Shown here: positions 37,419-46,719 of the stretch, in pieces
Layout: each line of letters begins with the position of its first letter
Numbering within the stretch: the stretch's first letter is position 1
Source of the DNA: Winogradskyella sp.
Lineage (GTDB): Bacteria > Bacteroidota > Bacteroidia > Flavobacteriales > Flavobacteriaceae
NCBI RefSeq assembly: GCF_013213975.1
Contig: NZ_JABSST010000006.1
Location: 1-58,209 of the forward strand
DNA: 58,209 bases
Direction of reading: 5' to 3'
Notes under the pieces: generated by a model
Told to the model about the DNA's origin: nothing
What the model saw: only the letters and a program-made list of their open reading frames with translations
Databases searched by the model: none
Position numbers and translations under genes: made by a program

Positions 37419-38294
37419 ATGAACATTGTTATACTGTCGCGTAACGAAAATTTATATTCTACAAGACGCCTCATAGAAGAGGGTAAAAACAGGGGGCACG
37501 ATATTGAAGTTATAGATCCTCTTAAATGTGATATTATAATTGAACAGGAAAAACCGACTATTTATTACAAAGATCGTTATTTAGACTATGTCGATGCGAT
37601 AATACCCAGAATTGGTGCATCTGTGACTTTTTTTGGTTGTGCAGTAGTGCGACAATTTGAAATGATGAATGTATTTACAACCGTTACCTCAGATGCTATT
37701 ATTAGAAGTCGAGATAAACTAAGAAGTTTTCAAAGATTATCTAAAGCCGGTATAGGAATGCCTAAAACTGTTTTTACGAATTATTCTCGTGATGTAGAAG
37801 AAGTTTTAAATCATGTAGGTGGTCCACCTGTTATTATCAAATTATTGGAGGGCACACAAGGATTAGGCGTAGTATTAGCAGAGTCTAAGAATGCCGCTGA
37901 ATCGGTACTTGAAGCTTTTAATGGCTTACAGGCACGAGCACTGGTTCAAGAGTATATAGCAGAAGCCAAAGGTGCAGATTTAAGGGCATTCATCGTAGAT
38001 GGCCAAGTTATAGGAGCTATGAAACGACAAGGTAGAGAAGGCGAATTTCGATCTAACTTGCATCGTGGTGGAACTGCAAATTTAATTCGACTATCTGAAG
38101 ATGAATTAAAACTAGCAATAAAAGCGGCTCGGGCTCTTAAACTTCCTGTTTGTGGTGTAGACATGTTACAGTCTGAAAGAGGTCCACTAATGATGGAAGT
38201 TAATTCGACTCCAGGATTAGAAGGTATCGAACACGCCACACAAAAAAACATAGCAAGAGCCATAATTACATTTATAGAACGCAACAGAAAGTAG
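37419..38294 (+). CDS. rimK: RimK-type alpha-L-glutamate ligase
   Basis: 291 residues, ATP-grasp ligase. Motifs: [21 protein letters not shown], the lid [34 protein letters not shown], and metal-binding [14 protein letters not shown]. In E. coli RimK adds glutamates to the C-terminus of ribosomal protein S6. The next two genes follow at once (3-base gap, then one-base overlap), so they form an operon. Target in this organism is inferred. Confidence 0.93.
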   Translation: MNIVILSRNENLYSTRRLIEEGKNRGHDIEVIDPLKCDIIIEQEKPTIYYKDRYLDYVDAIIPRIGASVTFFGCAVVRQFEMMNVFTTVTSDAIIRSRDKLRSFQRLSKAGIGMPKTVFTNYSRDVEEVLNHVGGPPVIIKLLEGTQGLGVVLAESKNAAESVLEAFNGLQARALVQEYIAEAKGADLRAFIVDGQVIGAMKRQGREGEFRSNLHRGGTANLIRLSEDELKLAIKAARALKLPVCGVDMLQSERGPLMMEVNSTPGLEGIEHATQKNIARAIITFIERNRK

Positions 38295-38297
38295 AGC

Positions 38298-39263
38298 ATG
38301 AGTGAGAAAGAAGTACTAGACATTCTAGGTGAAAAAGTGGCACTAGGAGAAAGTGCTAAAGTGAGTTTTAATGTTGCAAAATTACATACTCAAAATACAA
38401 TAGACGTCCCTGTAATTATTGAACGTTCTAAGAGGCCAGGTCCAACAGTTTTAATTACAGCCGGAATCCATGGGGACGAAATTAATGGCGTTGAAATTGT
38501 TAGGCAGATTATTGCTAAAGGTATTAACAAACCCAAAAAAGGAACCATTATTTGCATTCCCGTAATTAACGTTTTTGGTTTTATACATATGGATAGAGAG
38601 TTTCCGGATGGACGCGATTTAAATCGTGTTTTCCCAGGAGGTAAAAATGGCGCATTAGCGAGTAGAGTAGCTCATAAACTCATGACAGAAATTGTTCCTC
38701 ATGCAGATTTAGTATTAGATTTTCATACTGGAGGAGCAGATCGATTTAATGCCGCTCAAATTAGAATTGTAAAAAACCAGATCATCCTCGAAGAACTTGC
38801 TCAAGTATTTGGTGCTCCCGTAGTTTACTATTCTAAACACCTAAAGAAATCCTTTAGAAATTCTTGTTACAAACTAGGTATTCCAATGCTTCTTTTTGAA
38901 GGCGGAAAATCATTTCACATAGATAAAACTGTAACCAACACTGGTGTCAATGGCACGAAGCGTGTTCTGCATCATTTAGAAATGTTAGGAACAAAATTTA
39001 AGGCATCAAAACCAAAAAAACATGGTATTAAAATTGTTGAAAGTAAATGGATTAGAGCAAATCACTCTGGAATGTTTAAGTCTGATATTTTGGTAAATAC
39101 TCATGTTAAAAAGGGAGATGTTTTAGGACACATAACAGATCCCTACGGCAGTTTCAATCACTTTGTTAAAGCGCCTAACGATGGCTATATTTTTAATGTT
39201 AATGAATCACCTATAATTTATCAAGGTGATGCTATTTTTCATATTTCTACTAGTATTGAATAA
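38298..39263 (+). CDS. Succinylglutamate desuccinylase/aspartoacylase-family zinc hydrolase
   Basis: 321 residues. Zinc ligands His58 and Glu61 in GIHGDEINGVE and His143 in VLDFHTGGADRF; LFEGGKSFH near ~210 carries the general base Glu. The C-terminal ~80 residues form a biotinyl-like barrel (VKKGDVLGHITDPYG). The family cleaves amide bonds of acyl-amino acids, such as N-acetylaspartate or succinylglutamate; the substrate here is not known. The link to rimK suggests work on glutamyl peptides or the glutamylated protein. Shares one base with the fau start. Confidence 0.88.
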   Translation: MSEKEVLDILGEKVALGESAKVSFNVAKLHTQNTIDVPVIIERSKRPGPTVLITAGIHGDEINGVEIVRQIIAKGINKPKKGTIICIPVINVFGFIHMDREFPDGRDLNRVFPGGKNGALASRVAHKLMTEIVPHADLVLDFHTGGADRFNAAQIRIVKNQIILEELAQVFGAPVVYYSKHLKKSFRNSCYKLGIPMLLFEGGKSFHIDKTVTNTGVNGTKRVLHHLEMLGTKFKASKPKKHGIKIVESKWIRANHSGMFKSDILVNTHVKKGDVLGHITDPYGSFNHFVKAPNDGYIFNVNESPIIYQGDAIFHISTSIE

Positions 39264-39829
39264 TGTCTAAATCAGAACTTCGTAAGAAATATAAATCGCT
39301 TCGAAAATCACTTTCAGAAGGTGAAATAGACGATAAAAGCTTAGCCATTGCCAATCAGCTTTTAAAACTCAACATTTGGGATAAATCGTTCTATCATATT
39401 TTTTTAACCATTGAAGAACAAAAAGAAGTTAACACCGAATATATCTTGAATATACTTTCTGGCAAGGATAAAAACATCGTTATTTCTCGAAGCGATTTTG
39501 ATGATTATTCAATGACTCATGTACTTTTAACCGATAGTACTAAAATCAAAAAAAACGCTTACAATATTCCTGAACCTATTGACGGTATACCGATTGCTTC
39601 AGAAGTTATTGATGTTGTTTTTATTCCGCTTTTGGCCTTCGATAAGCTAGGCCATAGAATTGGTTATGGTAAAGGGTTTTATGACCGGTTTTTAGCCCGA
39701 TGCAAATCAGAAACACTTAAAATTGGATTGTCGTTTTTTAAAGCGAACAAGGAAGATTTCGAAGTTTCTCCAAGTGACATTGCATTGGATTATTGTATTA
39801 CTCCAGAAAAGGTTTTCCAATTCTTATAA
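39263..39829 (+). CDS. fau: 5-formyltetrahydrofolate cyclo-ligase
   Basis: 188 residues. Landmarks: KSELRKKYKSLRKSL, PLLAFDKLGHRIGYGKGFYDRFL (nucleotide-binding signature), KIGLSFF. It converts 5-formyl-THF to methenyl-THF with ATP. ATG overlaps the preceding stop by one base. The 3' end overlaps the tail of the pseudogene on the other strand by six bases. Confidence 0.93.
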   Translation: MSKSELRKKYKSLRKSLSEGEIDDKSLAIANQLLKLNIWDKSFYHIFLTIEEQKEVNTEYILNILSGKDKNIVISRSDFDDYSMTHVLLTDSTKIKKNAYNIPEPIDGIPIASEVIDVVFIPLLAFDKLGHRIGYGKGFYDRFLARCKSETLKIGLSFFKANKEDFEVSPSDIALDYCITPEKVFQFL

Positions 39830-40661
39830 ACGAGGTCTAAATCCAAAAGATCTAAATAAAGTTCCCCAATTATTATTATTTACATCATTTGGAAGACCTT
39901 CTGTTCTTAACAAAGCGTCTTGATCAGTTTCATCAAACTTCCAAAGCCAAGCAGCATAGGACATTTGATTATTATGAATAATATTTAGAAAAGGTTCTGG
40001 ATTCATAAGAACACCAGCGTTGACGGAAGCTACCTCTCCAAAAAACACAGGAAGATTGTTAGATATTAATATTTCCAGTATTTCTAACCACATTATAAAG
40101 TTTGATCATGGTATTACTCAATAATGTATCTGTATAACCATCAGAACGATCGAAGCGATAAGGCTCATTCTAAACTTCTATCCATACATCATCTTGATCT
40201 TTAAAGCACTCTGACCATTCTGCAAATCTTAACTTGAAGGCCTCCCAGAACTCTGTTGCAGTCGGGAGTTTTCCTGTAAATAAAGTTTCATTTTGACCGT
40301 TCCATCCAAAAGGGCATAAAATGGAAACCAATCCATTATTACGATTATCGTTTACTATAAATTGTAAGGAATGTAAAAATTGACCATTGCTATCTTGTAT
40401 AGGAAATCCATCAATAGGATTATCAGTTACATTGCCAACAAATTCGCTCACAATGTTTAAATTCCACGTTGGCATATCACTACTGCCAAGACCAAAGGAA
40501 TGCAGTGCATTTGCACCTACAAACTACTTATCGCAATTATCAACTACAATAGCATTAGCATTAATTCTATAACCATTATCTAAATTATTACTGCTGCTGT
40601 CCTTAGAACAGGAAAGTACACTCAGAATGACTGATATAATTAGATAAGCTTTATACTTGAT
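39824..40661 (-). pseudogene. Decayed glycoside hydrolase family 5 (cellulase/mannanase-like) lipoprotein gene
   Basis: Three open pieces on the minus strand belong together. The first (to 40524) reads IKYKAYLIISVILSVLSCSKD, a lipoprotein signal whose start codon seems to be ATC instead of ATG. A TAG follows DNCDK; the same frame resumes as FVGANALHSFGLGSSDMPTW. A second TAG (40170-40172) stands between WIEV and NEPYRFDRSDG, where GH5 enzymes have WNEP, so TGG to TAG is likely. The frame then stops, and a different frame carries NLPVFFGEVASVNAG, the nucleophile motif, and YAAWLWKFDETD. Only ~43 codons separate the two catalytic Glu positions, so an internal deletion also occurred. Not functional. 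Confidence 0.8.
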
Positions 40662-41307
40662 CGTTACTATTTTGGGGCAATTCGTTTGAATCATCAAATG
40701 CGCGTTTATTGAAAACAATTAGCATACCAATACCAGTACTTATTGCCATATCTGCAACATTAAAAACAGGATCAAAAAAAGAAAAATATTCTCCACCAAA
40801 TAGAGGAATCCACTCTGGCAGTACACCACTCCATATTGGAAAATGAAGCATATCTACAACATTGCCATAAAAGACATCGGCATAACCCCCTCCTTCAGGT
40901 AAAAACGTAGCAACTTGACCATTACTATAATCAAATAAGATTCCATAAAAGACTGAATCTATGATATTCCCGAGCGCACCAGCAAAAATAATGGCTATAG
41001 CAAATACAAGCGTTTTAGATTTCTGCTTTTTAGTTACGTCAAACAACCAAAATCCGATACCAGTTACGGCAACAATTCTAAATAGGGTTAAGATGAGTTT
41101 GGCTGAACTATCTGAAATAAATGTAAAAAAATCACTCAGTTTAGCTCCCCATGCCATACCATCATTCTCTACAAAAGCGATTTCGAACCATGAGAATACT
41201 TTTACAGGATCATCATTAAGAGAGAAATGTGTTTTAATATAAATTTTGCTGATTTGGTCTATCAACAAAATAACTAGAATGATTAATGAAGCTTTCTTTA
41301 AGGACAT
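40651..41307 (-). CDS. lspA: Lipoprotein signal peptidase (signal peptidase II)
   Basis: 218 residues, longer than the E. coli enzyme (~164) by an insertion and extended tail, common in flavobacteria. Four membrane segments; catalytic Asp117 in GNIIDSVFYG and Asp186 in FNVADMAISTG. It removes signal peptides from prolipoproteins, of which this window encodes many. Its stop overlaps the start of the pseudogene by about ten bases. Located in the ileS-side cluster as in many bacteria. Confidence 0.95.
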   Translation of the reverse strand: MSLKKASLIILVILLIDQISKIYIKTHFSLNDDPVKVFSWFEIAFVENDGMAWGAKLSDFFTFISDSSAKLILTLFRIVAVTGIGFWLFDVTKKQKSKTLVFAIAIIFAGALGNIIDSVFYGILFDYSNGQVATFLPEGGGYADVFYGNVVDMLHFPIWSGVLPEWIPLFGGEYFSFFDPVFNVADMAISTGIGMLIVFNKRAFDDSNELPQNSNDQV

Positions 41308-41334
41308 GAACCTAATTTGAACAAAATTAACCGA

Positions 41335-41991
41335 TTATTCTTGTTTTACAACTGTAATATCACCATTAATGGAATGTAGATTCCAAACATTTTCTGACGA
41401 CTCTAAGGGATCAGCTTTAGAATTTCCATGCTTTGAATTTGCATTAATAATAGCATTATTAGTTGCCACTTTTATGTTACCGTCTATGGTATTAATTGTT
41501 GCTGATGTCGAATTAGCATTTACATTGCAATAGCCTTGTAAAAGCTCAATAAAAATAGATTCGAATTGACCAGTTAAGTTAACAGAACCTACATCACTTT
41601 TAATATTAAGCATTAAGTCTTCAGGAATTTCAATTTTTAATGTAGCAGCAATGACTTTATGTGCATTTCGTTTATCATCTGGAATATCATCAAATGAAAC
41701 ATAATCTAGTCCTAGCAGTAACTGATTTCCGTCATGTTTCAAGGCTATTTGATACTTATTTTGATATTCACCGTCGAGTGTCGAGGAAACAAGAATGCGA
41801 TTATTTTTGGTTGTTGTGACACTTATATTAAATATTTGATTTCCATTAATAGCAATAGTATTGATACTATCAGCTGCTATAGTTTTGGTTAACGAATTTT
41901 GAGCTTGAATCAGAGTTAAGCTCAAAGACCAGTACAATAAAAAAGCCTTGAATTTTAGAATCCAAGGCTTTATATTTATGCGTTTGGTCAT
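41335..41991 (-). CDS. Secreted beta-rich protein, DUF4097-like
   Basis: 218 residues; an N-terminal hydrophobic segment ends in LTLIQAQ, a signal peptide. The body alternates short strands with Asn/Ser/Thr turns (NIKSDVGSVNLTGQFESIF, INTIDGNIKVATNNAIINAN, SINGDITVVKQ), the pattern of DUF4097-type putative adhesin solenoids. Function unknown. A terminator-shaped hairpin covers codons 7-17, so the start may be wrong or expression may be limited; TTG codons downstream of the hairpin exist but would shorten the signal peptide. Confidence 0.65.
   Translation of the reverse strand: MTKRINIKPWILKFKAFLLYWSLSLTLIQAQNSLTKTIAADSINTIAINGNQIFNISVTTTKNNRILVSSTLDGEYQNKYQIALKHDGNQLLLGLDYVSFDDIPDDKRNAHKVIAATLKIEIPEDLMLNIKSDVGSVNLTGQFESIFIELLQGYCNVNANSTSATINTIDGNIKVATNNAIINANSKHGNSKADPLESSENVWNLHSINGDITVVKQE
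41936..41971 (-). terminator. Terminator-shaped hairpin inside the start of the DUF4097-like gene
   Basis: Read on the minus strand: AAAGCCTTG, a 12-base loop, CAAGGCTTT and then three further T before ATTG (stem 41942-41950 / 41963-41971). It lies 24 bases past the stop of the DksA-like gene, the expected place for its terminator. Confidence 0.65.
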
Positions 41992-41994
41992 AAA

Positions 41995-42378
41995 TTATTT
42001 TTGCATATTCTTTGCTTCAATACTTAATGTAGCATGAGGCACTAACTTTAAACGTTCAGGATTGATTAATTTACCTGTTACACGACAAACGCCGTAGGTT
42101 TTATTTTCAATTCTAATCATTGCATTTTTTAAATCACGGATAAACTTCTCTTGACGAATAGCCAATGCCGAATTTGCTTCTTTACTCATTGTCTCACTAC
42201 CTTCTTCGAATGCTTTAAATGTAGGTGATGTGTCATCTGTACCATTATTATGGTTGTTCATATAAGCACTTTTTATAAGTTCTAAATCATGTTCGGCTTT
42301 ATCCATCTTTTCTTGTATTAAAACTCTAAATTCTTCAAGTTCTTTATCCGAATATCTGTTTTTAGTATCTGTTGACAT
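41995..42378 (-). CDS. DksA/TraR-family protein lacking zinc-finger cysteines
   Basis: 127 residues. The N-terminal coiled coil (DKELEEFRVLIQEKMDKAEHDLELI) and the C-terminal segment NKTYGVCRVTGKLINPERLKLVPHAT match the DksA/TraR fold. The usual C-x2-C-x17-C-x2-C finger appears as Cys98, Thr101, Ser119 and Ala122, so only one ligand remains and zinc binding is improbable. DksA-type proteins reach into the RNA polymerase secondary channel. It sits five bases downstream of ileS. Confidence 0.85.
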   Translation of the reverse strand: MSTDTKNRYSDKELEEFRVLIQEKMDKAEHDLELIKSAYMNNHNNGTDDTSPTFKAFEEGSETMSKEANSALAIRQEKFIRDLKNAMIRIENKTYGVCRVTGKLINPERLKLVPHATLSIEAKNMQK

Positions 42379-42383
42379 ATCTA

Positions 42384-45300
42384 TTAGTGTTTTTGAATAA
42401 ATAATTTTGTGTTGACATCATCAAAAGCAATCGTTATACCATTATTAATTGTGTCTATAATTTTTAACTCTTCAGTTAGTGTTTCTGATTTAATATAGTC
42501 TTCATTCGATGCTATCGCAGCTACTACAAGGGCATCATTTTGTAATTGAACATCTATACGATCAGTAACTTCAAAACCTGAGTCTTTGCGTAAATTTTGA
42601 ATTCTATTTACAAGCTCACGTGCAATACCTTCTTTTCGCAAATCGTCTGTTATGGTTACGTCTAAAGCCACCGTTAATGCACCTTCATTAGCAACTAACC
42701 AACCTTCTATATCTTGTGATGTTATCTCAACATCGCTCAGTTCTAAATTAACATTTTTTCCATTAATTTCTACCTCTAGATTACCGTTTTGTTCAATTTT
42801 TTTAATATCATCTGACGAAAATGAACGTATTGCACTAGAAACCAGTTTCATATCTCTCCCAAAACGTGGCCCTAAAACCTTAAAATTTGGCTTAATTTGT
42901 TTTACTAAAATGTCTGAAGCATCTTCTAACAACTCAATTTCTTTAACATTTACCTCATGTTTAATTAAGGCAGAGACCGCGTGAATCTCTTCTTTTTGAT
43001 ATTGGTTATCAACCGGTATCATAATCTTTTGTAATGGTTGACGCACTTTAATCTTCTCTTTAGCTCTCAACGATAAAACTAGAGACGATATTGTTTGAGC
43101 GTTTTCCATTTTGCGTTCTAAGACCTTATCAATCGCTAATTTATCGGCTATTGGAAAATCCGCTAAATGAACACTTTCAAAAGACTCTTTATTTGTTACC
43201 TTATTTAAATCTAAATACAAACGATCCATAAAAAACGGAGCAATTGGAGCACCGAGTTTAGCAATGGTTACCATACAGGTATATAAGGTCTGATAGGCAG
43301 AAATTTTATCAACTTGATAATCTCCTTTCCAAAAACGTCTTCTACTTAAGCGGACATACCAATTACTCAGGTAGTCCTGGGTGAAACTAGAAATTGCTCG
43401 AGCGGCCTTGGTTGGTTCATAATCCGCATAATAGTCATCAACCTTTTGAATTAATGTATTTAATTCGGATAAAATCCAACGATCTAATTCTGGCCGTTCT
43501 TCTATTGGAATATCAGATTCTTCATATTTAAAACCATCTAAATTGGTATATAAACTAAAGAATGAATATGTATTGTACAGTGTACCAAAGAATTTACGTT
43601 TAACCTCTTCTACCCCTTCGATATCAAACTTTAAATTATCCCATGGATTTGCATTACTAATCATATACCAACGGGTTGCATCTGCACCGTGATTAGCTAA
43701 AGTTTCAAATGGATCAACTGCATTACCCAAACGTTTGGACATTTTCTGTCCATTTTTATCCAACACTAAACCATTAGACACTACATTTTTATAGGCTACA
43801 GAATCAAAAACCATAGTTCCAATGGCGTGAAGCGTATAAAACCAACCTCGAGTTTGGTCAACACCTTCTGCAATAAAATCTGCTGGGAACGCCTCTTTTT
43901 TATCAATTAAGTCTTTGTTTTCAAATGGATAATGCCATTGTGCATAAGGCATAGAACCAGAGTCAAACCAAACATCTATTAAATCACTTTCGCGCTTCAT
44001 AGGCTGACCAGAATCTGAAACTAAAGTTATCTTATCTACTACATTTTTATGAAGATCAATAGTCTCGTAATTGGCGTCTGACATATTGCCTACTTCGAAA
44101 TTAGCAAAGATACCCTCGGTCATTACGCCGGCCTCGATCGCCTTCGCTATTTCATCTTTAAGTTCAGCAACAGATCCAATACACAATTGCTCTTTTCCAT
44201 CTTCTGTTCTCCAAATTGGAAGCGGAATTCCCCAAAAACGAGATCTTGACAAGTTCCAGTCATTTGCATTAGCCAACCAATTACCAAATCGACCCTCGCC
44301 TGTTGACTTAGGTTTCCAATTAATACTGGTATTTAACTCATGCATTCTTCCTTTTACATCAGTAACTTTAATAAACCATGAGTCTAGCGGGTAGTATAAG
44401 ATTGGCTTGTCAGTTCTCCAACAATTTGGATAACTGTGCTTATACTTTTCTACCTTGAAGGCCTTATTTTCTATCTTTAATTTTATAGCAAGTTCTACAT
44501 CTACAGATTTTTCTGGAGCTTGACCTTCATCATAGTATTCATTCTTAACATACTTTCCTGCAAACTCACCAACCTCTGGTCTAAAACGACCTTGCAAATC
44601 TACTAAGGGTACTAAATTACCATTGTCATCTTTAACTAACATTGGAGGAATTTCTGGTGTCGCTTGCTTGGCAACCAAGGCATCGTCTGCACCAAATGTT
44701 GGAGCTGTGTGCACGATACCTGTTCCGTCTTCTGTTGTAACAAAATCACCGGCTATGACTCTAAAGGCGTCTTGTGGATTATCGTTTGGTAAAGCATAGT
44801 TTAAAAGCTGTTCGTAAGTAATACCAACAAGGTCTGCACCTTTAAACGCTTTGACAACATAAAATGGAATCTTCTTATCGCCGTCCTGATAGTCTAGTAG
44901 TTCTGACTTAGATTCTACTTTATTGTACTTTCCATCAAACTGTTTACCTACCAGGCTCTTAGCCAAAACTACATTCATTGGCTTGAATGTATATTGGTTA
45001 TAGGTTTCAACGAGCACATAATCTATTTTTGGCCCTACAGTTAAAGCCGTATTACTTGGTAACGTCCATGGAGTTGTTGTCCATGCCAAGAAATAAATAT
45101 CACCTTCATTTTGAAGGAAATCAGGTAGGGTTTCTACATCTGCTTTAAACTGAGCAACAACTGTGGTATCTGTAACATCTTGATATGTTCCTGGTTGATT
45201 TAACTCATGAGAACTTAATCCTGTACCAGCCTTTGGCGAATATGGCTGAATGGTGTAGCCCTTGTATAACAAATCTTTATCATAAATCTGCTTAAGCAAC

Positions 45301-45788
45301 CACCATACAGATTCCATATATTTTGACTTGTATGTGATGTATGGGTCATCCATGTCGACCCAATATCCCATTTTTTCAGTCAGGTCATTCCAGATATCTG
45401 TGTACCGCATAACCGCTTTTTTACAAGCTTCGTTATACTCTTCTATAGTTATTTTAACACCAATATCTTCTTTAGTAATACCGAGTTCCTTCTCAACTCC
45501 AAGTTCTACAGGTAATCCATGCGTATCCCAACCAGCTTTACGCTTCACTTGAAAACCTTTCATGGTCTTGTAACGTGGAAAAATATCTTTAATAGCTCGC
45601 GCTAGTACATGATGAACCCCTGGTAATCCGTTTGCAGATGGAGGGCCCTCAAAAAAGACATAAGGTTCTTTTCCTTCTCTTGTGGAAACACTCTTTTCAA
45701 AGATGTTTTTTTCTTCCCAATAGTTGCCAATTTCATCTGCAACTTTTGGCAAGTTAAGTCCTTTATATTCAGGGAACTTTGTACTCAT
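42384..45788 (-). CDS. ileS: Isoleucyl-tRNA synthetase
   Basis: 1134 residues, class I. HIGH-type motif PSANGLPGVHH near residue 55, editing CP1 domain (~190-410), WFDSGSMPYAQWHYPF, and KMSKRLGNAVDPFE near residue 680. The C-terminal part (from ~880) is the long form seen in Bacteroidota and eukaryotes rather than the zinc-ended E. coli form. It charges tRNA-Ile and edits valine. It leads the ileS-dksA-lspA region. Confidence 0.96.
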   Translation of the reverse strand: MSTKFPEYKGLNLPKVADEIGNYWEEKNIFEKSVSTREGKEPYVFFEGPPSANGLPGVHHVLARAIKDIFPRYKTMKGFQVKRKAGWDTHGLPVELGVEKELGITKEDIGVKITIEEYNEACKKAVMRYTDIWNDLTEKMGYWVDMDDPYITYKSKYMESVWWLLKQIYDKDLLYKGYTIQPYSPKAGTGLSSHELNQPGTYQDVTDTTVVAQFKADVETLPDFLQNEGDIYFLAWTTTPWTLPSNTALTVGPKIDYVLVETYNQYTFKPMNVVLAKSLVGKQFDGKYNKVESKSELLDYQDGDKKIPFYVVKAFKGADLVGITYEQLLNYALPNDNPQDAFRVIAGDFVTTEDGTGIVHTAPTFGADDALVAKQATPEIPPMLVKDDNGNLVPLVDLQGRFRPEVGEFAGKYVKNEYYDEGQAPEKSVDVELAIKLKIENKAFKVEKYKHSYPNCWRTDKPILYYPLDSWFIKVTDVKGRMHELNTSINWKPKSTGEGRFGNWLANANDWNLSRSRFWGIPLPIWRTEDGKEQLCIGSVAELKDEIAKAIEAGVMTEGIFANFEVGNMSDANYETIDLHKNVVDKITLVSDSGQPMKRESDLIDVWFDSGSMPYAQWHYPFENKDLIDKKEAFPADFIAEGVDQTRGWFYTLHAIGTMVFDSVAYKNVVSNGLVLDKNGQKMSKRLGNAVDPFETLANHGADATRWYMISNANPWDNLKFDIEGVEEVKRKFFGTLYNTYSFFSLYTNLDGFKYEESDIPIEERPELDRWILSELNTLIQKVDDYYADYEPTKAARAISSFTQDYLSNWYVRLSRRRFWKGDYQVDKISAYQTLYTCMVTIAKLGAPIAPFFMDRLYLDLNKVTNKESFESVHLADFPIADKLAIDKVLERKMENAQTISSLVLSLRAKEKIKVRQPLQKIMIPVDNQYQKEEIHAVSALIKHEVNVKEIELLEDASDILVKQIKPNFKVLGPRFGRDMKLVSSAIRSFSSDDIKKIEQNGNLEVEINGKNVNLELSDVEITSQDIEGWLVANEGALTVALDVTITDDLRKEGIARELVNRIQNLRKDSGFEVTDRIDVQLQNDALVVAAIASNEDYIKSETLTEELKIIDTINNGITIAFDDVNTKLFIQKH

Positions 45789-45852
45789 GATATCAAAATT
45801 CTTTTGGAGTCGCGAAATTAAGAATTTCTTGCCAAAAGAGGGTTTATATCAT

Positions 45853-45882
45853 AAAAAAAAGCAATCGGAATCGATTGCTTTT
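45853..45882 (-). terminator. Hairpin with eight T's, 65 bases before ileS
   Basis: Arms AAAAGCAATCG and CGATTGCTTTT (45857-45867 / 45872-45882) around GAAT. On the minus strand it is followed by a run of T, so it would stop transcripts that come from upstream of ileS. Confidence 0.7.
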
Positions 45883-46006
45883 CTTTGCTAGGGCCATTAA
45901 CTAATCTTTTGTTAGTAAATTAAACTTTTTGAAAATTAATATGAATAATCCTTATATCTCTTAACATATGATAAAATATAAGTTTTAATCTACAATTTGT
46001 ATTTAA

Positions 46007-46038
46007 ACCTACGCATCGGACCGGTGCAATATTTAGGT
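46007..46038. other. Compact GC-rich hairpin in the gene-free stretch
   Basis: Outer pairing ACCTA (46007-46011) with TAGGT (46034-46038) and inner pairing GCATC (46013-46017) with GGTGC (46023-46027, one G-T pair) enclose loop GGACC. It stands out against very AT-rich surroundings. It may be an RNA structure in the ileS leader or a DNA site. Confidence 0.35.
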
Positions 46039-46581
46039 AAGAAGCCATTTAAAATTAAGGAACTAAAACATGTATGTCAGGTGTATTTTTTTTAATATCT
46101 CATAACGCGCCGTTGTTTTTGAGGTGTAGATGATCCATTAACATATTTTCATATAGAATAAATATACTTTATGGACTTCTATTATAAATATGGCTGATTT
46201 CTAATTTAGTCTCAAGGCGCTTTAAAAAGCCTTTAAAATTTAATTAGTATGCTGCCAAATCTACCAATGCTAAACGAGAAAGACAAGAAGGCTCTTCTTT
46301 GGTAAATGAAGAAAATAATCCAACAAACGTAAAAGAAGTATCTAAACTTAGCACCTTCTTTTTCAGTCTCTAAGAATACAATTGGCTATTAGTAAATTAG
46401 ATATAACAAAGAACATTTTATCGCTTTCGATAGCTTGTAACACTGAAGTTTCAAATTGTTTCAACGTTCTAGGAGTCGTCAAACCTTGTAAAACAGAATG
46501 TACCTCTTTAGTAATATGGCATTTTGAATATAAAATTTCAAAGTTTAGGTTAACCATAATATTAATAAATCTATATTAGTA

Positions 46582-46619
46582 AAAAGGTCAATCCTAATTT
46601 TACATAGAATTGACCTTTT
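46582..46619. terminator. Hairpin downstream of the T9SS-sorted protein gene
   Basis: Arms AAAAGGTCAAT (46582-46592) and ATTGACCTTTT (46609-46619) with a 16-base loop. On the minus strand a T-run follows the stem, about 100 bases past the stop at 46720. Confidence 0.6.
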
Positions 46620-46719
46620 AATTTAAGATACTTTTAGCTCTTAATAAATACTTAAGATGGTAAGTACAGACGACTCTTTAAATAGTGTAAGCATCGAAAT
46701 TTAATTATATCACTTCAGT

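Larger units (their letters stand above)
45789..46719. other. 931-base stretch without a convincing gene
   Basis: AT-rich sequence between ileS and the T9SS-sorted protein. It holds a terminator hairpin (45857-45882), a small GC-rich hairpin (46007-46038), and a terminator-like hairpin (46582-46619). An ORF of 64 codons on the minus strand (46363-46557) and a similar one on the plus strand overlap each other, have no signal peptide or known motif and are probably chance. Short frames such as one starting at 46249 end within 20 codons. It could be a decayed gene or a leader region; I see no tRNA or T-box motif. Confidence 0.6.

Noticed and set aside
39824..40661. Amber codons as recoded or read-through codons in a working glycosidase
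   Set aside because: A frame change, a lost start codon and the short distance between the two catalytic Glu residues are also present, so the gene is broken in several ways.
46382..46579. 65-codon ORF on the plus strand in the long gap
   Set aside because: It overlaps an ORF of similar size on the other strand, has no motif, signal peptide or recognisable start context.
45789..46719. T-box riboswitch upstream of ileS
   Set aside because: No AGGGTGG-type motif or specifier stem could be found; T-boxes are mainly known from Firmicutes and relatives.
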